Part shown: positions 22,024-31,806 of the stretch, one piece after another | Layout: each line of letters starts with the position of its first letter | How positions within the stretch are numbered: position 1 is the stretch's first letter | NCBI RefSeq assembly: GCF_012489685.1 | Contig: NC_080043.1 | Span: forward strand, 63,915,920 to 63,979,919 | Source of the DNA: Lotus japonicus | Taxonomy: Eukaryota; Streptophyta; Magnoliopsida; Fabales; Fabaceae | DNA: 64,000 nt | Direction: 5' to 3' | The notes under the pieces: generated by a model | Told to the model about the DNA's origin: nothing | Database searches by the model: none | The model's input: the letters and a program-made list of their open reading frames with translations, nothing else | Position numbers and translations under genes: made by a program

Positions 22024-23574
22024 TGATAGCAATTCCGCAAGTGTACGGATTGATCGAAGTAATACAAAAGATTGTCGAACCACAGGGATAGTTGTTCATC
22101 AATTGCTTCTAAGAGTTTTGTGTTCAGAATGTGAAAAATAAAGCAATATAAGTTTGAGGGTTTGTTGTGTTTAACACACTTGTGATGAAGAGCAAGAATT
22201 ATAATTCAGATAAAGAAGTACCCTGGACAAAGCTCCACTTAGTCCAATTATGGTTCTCAAATCAAATTCTTATATGAAGTTCAGAATCCTTATCCATGAT
22301 GTTATAGCCTCTACATCTACTTGTTAATTCCTTAATCAAGTAAATCATTCAATTTCATTTGCCAAACCTAATGCCTTAGTGCCTAGTCAATTCAATTGAA
22401 GAATGAAGTTTATAAGTTCAGGCCAACACAATAAGTTTCTACCCTTATTCCTAAGTGATAGCAAACAAATCAATCTAATCCCAAGTCCCTTAATCCTCAC
22501 CAACTTCCGTTGTGCAAGAAGAAAGCAAAACACTTGTGTGCACTCAAGAGAATATTGATTCAGAGAAAAGATACATGGAAAAGAAACTTTATTCATATAA
22601 GAAAATAAGAAGTTTAAACCATAATCAGAACTAAGGTTCACTTCACCCAAAGTACAAAGAGAAACTAGCCAAGCATGGCTAGGGAATTCATAATGCAAAC
22701 TAATGAACAAAAACCTGAAAGAAGAGGGCCAAGAAGCCTCCCACAAGCTCCAAGGAACTAAAACTATAAGTTTTGTTCAAAAAAGTACAAGATACCTAAA
22801 AGAAATAACAAAATTCCTATTTATAGAGTTTCCAGCGGTAATCCACGCATGTGCGGGGTCTCCACCACGCACATGCGTGGGCAAGACGCTCAAAATCGCA
22901 CAATTCGCAGCATTAGATTTTGCCACCACGCATGTGCGGGGTCTCCACCACGCACATGCGCGGCCAATCTGTCAATGTTCAGCTTTTAAGTCTGTTTACC
23001 ACGCATGTGCGTGGCCATAACGGCGCACATGCGTGGTCTTCACGTTCCAGCCCCTTCCTCATACAGAACCACCACGCATGTGCGGGGTCTCCACCACGCA
23101 CATGCGTGGTCTTCACCAGTTTTTTCAGCAACTTTGTAACTCCCTTTCCCACAATTAGCATTGCTCATTACTTTGCCTTCAACCATCATCATTAGCCATC
23201 AAGAGTCTATCAAACCTGAAAAGCATCTCAAGAACTCTATGAGAACAACCATGCAACTCCTGAATATATCTCATTAATGATTATTTCATCAATCCCCCAT
23301 TCAATCCAGCAAACAAAAACCCCCAAAAGCTCATCAACACTCATAATCTCACAAAGTTTCAGTTTAAGTCTGACCAAAAGAATTAACCCCAAACTAAAAC
23401 TAATAGAAACTAATAAAAAGATTAAGTAAATAGATTAAAAAAAACTAAACTAATGCAAATGCATTTATGAACGAAAAGGGACTTAACTTGACTAATAACT
23501 CAATAAAGGACTAAAAAGGTAAAAGAAAGAAACAAGAAGGACTCGACAAAGATAGAATAAACATCGGGTCATCA
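22024..23574 (-). repeat. 5' LTR of the Athila-like element
   Basis: Near-identical to 18177-19728. Small differences are visible, such as CACACTTGTG for CATACTTGTG near 22177 and CACCACGCACATG for CACCAGGCACATG near 22865. It is followed by the right-hand CTTAC duplication. Confidence 0.9.
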
Positions 23575-23579
23575 CTTAC

Positions 23580-24279
23580 AATATGTAGATGAAGTGATAG
23601 ATGTTGTTGGAGATGGTAATTGTGGCTACAGAGCGGTCGCTGCATTACTGGGACATGAGAACGGTCAGGAAGGTTGGCGAGGTTAGGGAAGAGTTGATTG
23701 GAGAACTCTCACTATATGTGAATGACTATACATACATGTGGGGTTATGATGTAGTACATGCCATGCACCATCGTCTCATTCTCCCTCCTGGTGATAGAGC
23801 CACCGAAGACAAATGGATGCATCTCCCGAAGATGGGGTACCTTATTGCTACCCGGTTTCAGGTGGTTTTCATCTCCATTTCGTTAGACTCTAGTTACACT
23901 TACCTTCCACTAAGAGGAGGCGCCCCACCGTTGGAACATCCAGTCATAGTTGTTGGTCATGTGACCAATCACTTTGTACAGGTATGTCTTCTGTTAAGTA
24001 CTCTAATTTTTTATTGTTACACTCTCTTGTCACGTTAAACAATTTATGTTTGAAAGTTATCTAATTTTATTGTTATACTCTGAAATGTAGCTGAAGTTGG
24101 TGTCTGTACATCCTATGCCGCCAATTGCTCTCCAATGGCCATACAACGCCGTACCACCTGCGACTGAATGGTGTAGCCCGTATGAAGAGCGTTTTGCCAG
24201 ATTTATGGTTGAACACACTGCTTGGATTGGTCCTCGTGTTCCTAACAAGAATGATTACATAGACATCACAGAAGATTGA
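23580..24279 (+). pseudogene. Mutator-like transposase gene, C-terminal OTU protease part
   Basis: Removing the LTR element and one CTTAC joins this frame to the one that ends at 18176. The OTU cysteine-protease motif DGNCGYRAV holds the catalytic Cys, and GHVTNHFVQ near 23960 holds the His, as in OTU domains. An intron with normal borders is at 23982-24090 (GTATGT to TGTAG). The frame ends DYIDITED and a stop at 24277-24279. A frameshift near 23680, consistent with a small deletion, breaks the reading after ALLGHENGQEGW. In plants this OTU domain sits at the end of MULE/FAR1-like proteins. Its role there is not settled; it may trim ubiquitin-like modifiers. This copy is dead. Confidence 0.8.
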
Positions 24280-24776
24280 TAATATGATTCATGTTTGTAA
24301 TTTTTCCCATGTTTGTCTTGGGTTTCACATTTTAAAATTTGTCTACATGTATTAAAATAATGTTCTCGTATTTTAATTCATTATGCACTTGCAATGTTTC
24401 TGCATTGGACTTGCAATGTTTCTGCATCTGGTATTATGCACTTGCAGTATTCCCGTATTTTAATTAACCCGCGACCGAATGGTGTAGCCCGTATGAAGAG
24501 CGTTTGGCCAGATTTATGGTTGAACACACTGCTTGGATTGGTCCTCGTGTAAGAATGATTACATAGACATCACAGAAGATTGATAATATGATTCATGTTT
24601 GTAATTTTTCCCATGTTTGTTTTGGGTTTGACATTTTAAAATTTGCCTACATGTATTAAAACAAAGTTCCCGTATTTTAATTCATTATGCACTTGCAGTG
24701 TTTTTGCATTGGACTTGCAATGTTTCTGCATCTGGTATTATGCACTTGCAGTATTCCCGTATTTTAATTAATTATG
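24161..24776 (+). repeat. Tandem duplication of the MULE 3' end (311-bp offset)
   Basis: The text from GACTGAATGGTGTAGCCCG (24162) through the last codons, the stop and the 3' region repeats from 24473 with about 95% identity by eye. The second copy lacks a few bases before AAGAATGATTACATAGACATC. Minor words such as TATGCACTTGCA are repeated within each unit. Confidence 0.85.
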
Positions 24777-24929
24777 CACTTGCATTGTTTCTGCATCTGG
24801 TTGTATCTGGTTTGAAAGGTCGGAATATTTAAGTTTCGAATGTTTCCGGTTTATCAACTCTCGAACGTTTAACAAAAGGTGTGTTAAATTTAAGTACCAA
24901 AGCAGTTCCAAACTTATGGTCCGAATTAT

Positions 24930-25010
24930 TAAGTTTCGGATTAATCCGATATATGAAATCTCGGACATTTTAAAAAGGGTGGGGTGGCAAATTTAATTAT
25001 CACTGAGGTT
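24930..25010 (+). repeat. Putative MULE terminus, left copy
   Basis: The words GACATTTTAAAAAG and GGGGTGGCAAAT are shared in order with 27748-27800. Both copies lie several hundred bases past a frame that ends in the residues DITED. They may mark the 3' end of the same transposon family. No inverted partner was found. Confidence 0.4.
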
Positions 25011-25888
25011 CGAAACTTATATTCTTGGAGTGGTTCGAAACTTATATTCCTGGATCACTCAAACCAGATGTAACCAGATGTAGGAAGTTAAAACCAAATG
25101 CCTATTCCCCAATTACACTCTTAACCACCATCACACAACCATCTCTGACCACCATTACTCTTCACCACCAACCTTGCCACCAGCCCCATTACTGCTTCAT
25201 CCTACACCATAAATCTCTTACTTCAACATTAGTCCCCCATGCCCCAAAGTCTACACCATCACTCCTCTACTTCTTCTTCCCTTGTTGCAGCAAATCACCA
25301 AAAGGAATGGAACAAGATCCACCATCAACCTTCATTCGCCCTTGCAAACTTCGAGACAACCCTTCCTCCAACTCTCGTCCTCTCATTCCCGGCCTTGCTG
25401 GCGCCGTCCAAGCTGCCATGATTCACCGTAGATCCACCGATCTGTCACTCCTAGACGGCCACGATACCGATCCCGATTTCCACTCCAATGCTTAGCTTTC
25501 AGCCCTGCAATTAGGCGGATCTGTCACTCCTTTGGGTGCAATCACTCACCATCATGAAAGAGTAGATCACGTTGTCATTGTCATCAAATCCTGCACTCTC
25601 AATGGGTTTGGAGCTGCGACAGTTACCCTCAAGGTATTTCCTTCTTCCTCCTTATATTTCAATGAAATGTTATCTTCATGTTTTTCTCTCATGACATATG
25701 AGATTGAGATTCAGGACCCTACGGGCACTATTGGCGCTAGTATCCATCACAAGGTCTTCACTGAAAGCGTATTTGCGAACGACATAACTATTGGATCTGT
25801 TCTGCTTCTCCAAAAGGTTAATCTATAGGCAACTTTAACATTGTTTCTTCACTTTTCTTGCAAGTCGTTGTGTTCTCTCCTAGAAACT

Positions 25889-27272
25889 TGATGACCCTAT
25901 CTTAGTATTGTTTTTAGGGTCATTTCTTTATTTGTTTTGAGTCTTTTTGTTGAGTCTCATGTAATGTTTCATGCATTCTCATGCATTTTTATCTTTATTT
26001 GTGTTTTTGCTTTGTTTTGGTAATTTTGTAGTTTTCTAAGGGCCTTTCTTGAATTTTAAGTAAATTTAGGACTTGCATATCTTTTCTACTTGAATTGAAG
26101 GTTCATTATGCTAATAAACTCTTGGAGCTCCTAGATATTTTCCTTGCTTTGTTCCTAGGTAATCAGGTCTGAAACTGATGAAGAAAGAAGGCCAAGAGGC
26201 TTGAAGAATTGAAGGGAGGCTTAAAGAGGAGTTAAGAAGAAGATCAAGAGGCTTTCCAGCGAGCAATGGGCGCCTAAGCGTGCTCCATTAGCGCCTGAGC
26301 GCCAATTGGAGTCAAAGCTACTGTTTCAGAAAATGGAATTGGCGCCTAGGCGTGCTCAATTGGCGCCTAGGCGCTACTTACCTCCAGAAGCTACTGTTTG
26401 TCATTTTGAATTGGCGCTCAGGCATGCTTTTTTGGCGTCTGAGCACCCAGACTCGTATGTTTTGCCTATAAATAAGGCTTTGATCATTTTCTTTGATACA
26501 CTTAGACATTTTACACATTTGGGATCAAGTTTAGAAGCTGAGGAGAACCTTGGGGCTTGTGAGAGGCTTCCATCTTGTTTCCTTTCTCAAGTTCTTTACA
26601 TTTTATTGTATGAATTCACTAGCCATGAGTGGCTAGTCTTCCTTCTTGCTTTGGGTTCTTTGTAAGACTTTGGATGTTTTAGTTATAATTCCTTTTCTAT
26701 TCATGTTGTTCTGAGTAAACCCTTGAATCCCACTCCTATGCTTTATCTTTTATGCTTGAATGCATGCTAGCTTTATGTTTTTCTATAATAGAACGAAAGT
26801 TTGTTATAGATTAGGGACTTGTTGTGGGATTACCCCTTCTATGCTTGCTACTAGTAATAGAGGAAGGGTTGGGGTTTGTTGGCCTGAATTGCATGCTTAG
26901 TGCCTTTAGCAAATGTCTAGGTTGTCAAGGAATTGTGCCTATCTTTTGACTTGAGAGGGTTGTCTATGCGAGGCATCGATAGATAGCTAATTAGGCAAGA
27001 ACAACAAGGAGAGACTCCGAACTTTGTGAGTAGAAAAGGTTTGCTAAAACTGAATTAGTTGAACAAGAACCCAAGGCATCCTCAATTCTGAATTTCACAC
27101 ATTTACCTTTATTAGCTTGATAATTAATCAACTCAACATTCAACCTTTGAAACTTACTTTTACTTGTTTTCCAACCTTGAACTTGAATCTTAAACTGAAT
27201 TCGCAATCCAATATCCTGTGGTTCGATAAATTAAAACCGGGTAGATTCTGTGCACTTGCAGATTGACCAACA
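25889..27272 (+). mobile_element. Solo LTR of an Athila-like family (1384 bp)
   Basis: It begins TGATGACCC and ends GACCAACA, flanked by AAACT on both sides (25884-25888 and 27273-27277). The start matches the LTR start of the 18177-23574 element on its own strand, and the end carries the same CCTGTGGTTCGA and CACTTGC words. It is a relative of the other family and not the same one. No interior is present, so it is the product of LTR-LTR recombination. It interrupts a HROB-like exon. Confidence 0.9.
26250..26450. repeat. GGCGCCTAGGCG dyad array in the solo LTR
   Basis: About eight copies of GGCGCCTAAGCG, GCGCCTGAGCGCC, GGCGCCTAGGCG and similar, each partly palindromic. The array sits about 360-560 bases from the LTR start, close to the place of the CGCATGTGCG array in the related LTR. 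Confidence 0.8.
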
Positions 27273-27744
27273 AAACTCTACTTGTTATCTGAATAAAACA
27301 TTGCCTAACGTAGTCAAGGTATGAGAATCTTTTTCCACATCTACAATAAAGCATTTCAATCTTTTCACACTTGTGTTCTCAATCTCAATTATTCGTTTAT
27401 GTTAATATACAGGTATTTCCAAAGGAATGTGCACCTCCACCTGGAACCTTCACAGACATAACAGAAGATTAATATTAGTTATTTGCTAATTCTATATTAA
27501 GGACTATTTGTAACTTTTCAAATGCTTAACTTGAATTATGTATGTTATTTTGCTTGACTTCAGGATTATGTAAGTTATTTTGCTTGACTTCGATTTGAAA
27601 CTCATGTTATTCTGGCTCCAATTGGACTACACTTATGTTACTGAACTGTCATTAACTTATTCGAAAGTTTAACTCTCAGACGTAGTTCGAAACCTCAACT
27701 ACCAGACTAATTAATAAATTACGACAATTTAAATCCCAGAGGGT

Positions 27745-27815
27745 AGTCCCGACATTTTTTTAAAAAGCCTGGGGTGGCAAATCTAATGCATGGGGTGGGA
27801 AATATAATTCCCATG
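27745..27815 (+). repeat. Putative MULE terminus, right copy
   Basis: It shares GACATTTT...AAAAAG and GGGGTGGCAAAT with 24966-25000, in the same direction. It lies about 280 bases past the stop at 27472. Confidence 0.4.
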
Positions 27816-27919
27816 AGTTTCCAACTGCCCTATAGGAACTCCATCAGGGCACAATCCTAACATGACTGTGAGCTCCCTCGTCTACTACTAACCAGGAAAA
27901 TGGGATACCCCAAACTTAT

Positions 27920-28245
27920 GTCCCTATTTCCCATACCCATAATGCTTCAAACTCTACATTACCCAGCAGGAAGACAGGTTTCACTGGCCTCACTCCAAGA
28001 ATGGAGAATACACAGTTAAAACGGGCTATCAAGTGGCTTACTCCCCCAATCCTCACCCACTAACAACAACCCAAGATGATCCACTGAATGACCCCACTTT
28101 CTAGAACCACCTATGGAGCATGCGAGTACCAAAAAAAAATAAAAATGTTCCTATGGAAGTGTTGTTTCGATGCCATCCAGTTAAAGCTGATCTATTCAGT
28201 AGAAGGCTCATTAATAACCCCACTTACTAACCATGTTCCTATGGA
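27920..28245 (+). pseudogene. LINE fragment: zinc-binding tail of a reverse transcriptase
   Basis: Broken plus-strand frames give HWPHSKNGEYTVKTGYQVAY near 27975, then VPKKIKMFLWKCCFDAI near 28125. The order (W-P-H-S-x-x-G-x-Y-T-V-K-x-G-Y, then P-x-K-I-K-x-F-L-W) is the zf-RVT region at the end of plant LINE reverse transcriptases. The fragment is cut at both ends and frameshifted near 28100. Confidence 0.75.
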
Positions 28246-28249
28246 AGGC

Positions 28250-28740
28250 CTTGTTAAACACGCCTTGGCTGAGCTTGCTCTCGCAGCTGCCACCGCTGTC
28301 AGGGTAGAGGCCAGACTCACCGTCGGGACCAGATCTGGATCTGAACCATTAAAAACAGTGACAGAAGTTTCTGTAAGAGTGAAATGCACATGCGAGAAGG
28401 GCGGTGTAGGCTTGGAACGCTATAGCAGTGCGGTAGTTATGTCTGGAAACACGACGGTAGCGACGACGGAATGAGAGGAGACTCCATCGTTGTCGGTGTT
28501 GACTAGATCGACGGTGACCTGGGTGTTCAGCAGCGAACCTGGTCTTAGTAACGACAAAGGTGTGATGAAGACGTTGGAGAGCCAGCAAGCCACAGTGGAT
28601 CCAGTGAGAGAGGGATTGATGATGGTGGTGCTAGGTGGATTTCGTGTTGGGTTTGTAATTTTGAAGGGAGGAACAACTCGAAAGTCAAAGAAAGTTGCTT
28701 ATTCAAAATGAAAACCAAGGGAAGCGTCTTCAGATGATGT
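28250..28740 (-). other. Unidentified coding-like stretch
   Basis: GC content is above that of the flanks and broken minus-strand frames read well (STTIINPSLTGSTVACWLSN, then PGSLLNTQVTVDLVNTDN, then HFTLTETSVTVFNGSDPD). An opposite frame also stays open through 28088-28474. I do not recognise a family. It may be a degraded host gene fragment. The join to the LINE fragment at about 28247 is abrupt. Confidence 0.3.
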
Positions 28741-28770
28741 TTGAGAAACATATCAAATCGGATGAGCCTT

Positions 28771-31574
28771 TGTAACGCCCCGATTTCTCGAGGGTCACTT
28801 TAGTAACCTTTCCAAAAACTAAATATGCTGACTAAACTTTCGAAGTCGATAATAACCAAGTATTTTTTTTCCAAAACATGCTCTAGCGAATGCACAGTAA
28901 TTACCCAATAATATATAACTTTATATCCAAAAGTATGGGTACAATTGAGTCTTTAAAGAGAAATATCAAAAGACTTCTTATGCCCAACAAGCTCCTTGAT
29001 ATCTCCATACTGAGTAGACCACAAAATAGCAAAACATCAGAACCTACCATTTCTCTAAAACCAAAAGAATACAAACTCCTATGATCATCCTACAAGCTTC
29101 AACCAACAACGGTAAGCTTTCTACCCAAAAGGCTCAAGCCGTGCACAAGACTCTATTCCTCCTCCGAGGGATTCTCCTCGACGGTCGAACAATAAATCTC
29201 TCATAAGATCTGCAACAGGGTTCTGGCATCAGCAGACATGTAGTCAATCCCACGAACGACTTACTGTGCGCTTCACCGAACTAATGCAAAGACATGACAC
29301 TTCATCCGATCATCATGGATCCTCCTCATAAGCAGCGTCACAGCAACTTTCCCAGAAGCATGGTGCTTGATCATGTTGCCGCCCATCACCTGGCAGTCGC
29401 CAGCCGCCCAAACACAAGCAATACATACAATGGCGTGCGAGGGTCAACTTCCAGAATATAGGTATATATATATAATAGTAGGTCACACAGTATACACATA
29501 ATCACATATTTATACGTTTCACGCTCACACACGCAGATCTATCGATCACGTGGCTAACGTAAAATATGAGGGTTGTCAATGACAAGCCTCTCCCACACAT
29601 ATAACAATTAAATAACATTTAGCTTATCTCAAGCATATCAAAACTCATAGTACATATAAGCTCAATCGACAACCCTAAGGTTAGTCTATATGCTCGTGCA
29701 AATGCAGTGCCACAGAGGCACATCAAATGATCCGGATATAAACGCCTGTTCCATGAGGTAGGCGGGACAACACTTAGTCGGTCTGATACCCACTCCAGTA
29801 TCGACCTCTGACTAGTGAATGCCACTTAGTTGATACCCACTCCAGTATCAACATAGTTGATACCCACTCTAGTATCAACATGGTTGATAACCTCTCCATT
29901 ATCAACATCTGAAGGTACGACCACTACATCGTCCTCAGAAGACAGGCATGGCCACTCCACCATCCTGACAAAATGCATGCATGCATGATATGAATCATGG
30001 TTAGCCAAACAAACGGGAACTCCCTCTCCAGTGTTCACGTCTATCTCTAAGAAAACAGTCATACTAAAAAACCAAATCTAGATTCAACATCAACGGTTGC
30101 ACTCCGCTCCAAGTGATCGAAGTTCACACAACGACAGGTTACTCCACTCCAAGTAACCGTGTCGTCGAGTCTCGTCTTTCTTTTCTCAAAAATCATCAAA
30201 GAAAGTCCCCCATTGAAATTCTCTTTTCTATAAAGAATTGATTGAAGTCCCTTTGAAAGTATCCTTCTCATTCTTTAAAAGTTTTTCAATGCAAATAAAC
30301 TCTCTTTTAATTTACAAAATATGTGTACCCCTTGATTATTTATGAAATTTTATAAGTAAATCGTGAATAGGTTTGTTCCTTTTCGAAAACTTTGGTAAAT
30401 TAAATTAAAGATCCCACCCTGTATAAATCTTTTTGAGAAAATCTCTTGATCAAAAACCACAGTAGATCTAAAGCATCGTTAGAATCTCCTCTAACCGAAA
30501 CTTGTAAGAACCCTCTGGTTACACAATCGAGTTGTCAGACAATCAAATTTCACAATTCAGGTTATAGCATAATCACAACAAGCCATTATATCAAATAGCA
30601 AGCATCAAGGTGCTCTCACAACAATCATCTAGCATATATTCAATACTATAAATAGTCTAAGCGAATAGCTCACAACAATCACATAGCATATATTTAATAA
30701 TATAAATAGCCGAAGCGAAGTGCCCTCACCTTAGCCACTTTCCTTCCAAAGTTGCGACTCTGATCCGATCACGTCATCGCTCATCGTACTGGCTCGTTTT
30801 CTTTCATTCTTTAGCCCGACACGTACGCATTCTCGCTCTTCGTATCCTTAGAAAATTAATTGCTTTCAAAAATGCTGAGCTTCAAGATCCTAGTTTCCGC
30901 TCCCAAAACTTAAGAATCTCTCACTCAAAACAAACACTTAAAAATTTTCACCACAAACTAATAACTCAAAACACTATTCTTTATACTTCCAAAACTTCTC
31001 TACATTTCCATTGGTTACCATTCTCATATGCGGCTTGCCAACTCTTTTATAGTGCAATGTCTTTGATTTTTTTAATTGGCCACCTCATGCTTACTAGACC
31101 CCTAGCTTTGCCAGATGAAAAATTCGATGCCTCCACGTAAAAGTATCAATCCTTGTCACACTTACCATGCAATCTTCCTTGTTACGTTTTCTGGCTAGCT
31201 ATTGTTCCTTCCTTTCTTAATACATATATATTGATTTGAGTAGTGTAGAAGTGTTAACAAGTTAGATATACATATATATCTATTCTTACACTTCGTAGTA
31301 TTCTTCTTCTTCTCTTTTACTTTTTATTTTCTATTCTTCCCTCACAAACTGAATTGGTCCTTACGTGATCTTTTTCTTTCTTTCTTTTTACTTTGTTTTC
31401 TTTCTTTCTTTTTTATCTAGTTTGGGAGAAAATACTAATAATATTAATAATACTTCATTTGCATAAAGCACGCAGGGTACAAAGAACATATCATCTTAAA
31501 CTTAATCGCGCTTATCGCTCTTAAGCCGATAAATAACTAATTAATTAAACGTTTAATCTTACCTAGGTCTTACA
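28771..31574 (-). mobile_element. Solo long LTR (2804 bp)
   Basis: The borders are TGTAACGCCCC at the left and CTAGGTCTTACA at the right, with GCCTT on both sides (28766-28770 and 31575-31579). Read on the minus strand it starts TGTAAGACC and ends GGGGCGTTACA, like the plus-strand copy at 34991-38261. It contains no gene. The superfamily is uncertain (Ty3/gypsy Tekay or Ogre-like). Confidence 0.9.
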
Positions 31575-31806
31575 GCCTTCTACTTCACTATCAAAGAGAT
31601 ATTTGTTGAAGATTATTAATTTTTCCTCGAGGTTGGGCGGTTGTAGAATGTTGAAGATGATAAACAATAAACATTTTTTAAGAAACATTTAAGAAATAGG
31701 TTAGAAAAATATTTTTTTATTTTTTGGATAAAAAATAAATAAATATTATTAATTACGTGGTAAGGGAAGAACCCACCCTTGTGTAAGGTTACACAAAAAA
31801 AAAAAC

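Larger units (their letters stand above)
18177..23574 (-). mobile_element. Small non-autonomous Athila-like LTR element inside the MULE gene
   Basis: Two LTRs of 1552 bp (18177-19728) and 1551 bp (22024-23574) enclose a 2.3-kb interior. The LTRs differ at only a small number of positions by eye. The primer site TGGCGCCGTTGCCGGGG is beside the right LTR on the minus strand, so the element reads right to left. The interior holds one gag-like frame and no protease, integrase or reverse transcriptase, so it must borrow enzymes from a relative. The flanking 5-bp duplication CTTAC is perfect. The near identity of the LTRs marks it as recent. Confidence 0.9.
25307..27472 (+). pseudogene. Fragment of an HROB-like OB-fold gene, apparently captured by the MULE
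   Basis: Exon-like pieces are 25307-25634 (PGLAGAVQAAMIHRR; VVIVIKSCTLNGFGAATVTLK), 25715-25816 (DPTGTIGASIHHKV; ITIGSVLLLQK), about 25863-25888 plus 27278-27318 (VVFSPRNSTCYLNKTLPNVVK), and 27413-27472. They read in order and most borders are GT-AG. The pattern matches the OB-fold domain of plant HROB-like proteins (human C17orf53), which load MCM8-MCM9 in recombination repair. Defects are a TAG at 25493-25495, a spoiled acceptor before 25863, and a solo LTR inside one exon. The last piece ends GTFTDITED and a stop, the same ending as the neighbouring MULE protein (DYIDITED). I infer that a host fragment was captured into a MULE frame. Family call is from memory of motifs. Confidence 0.6.
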
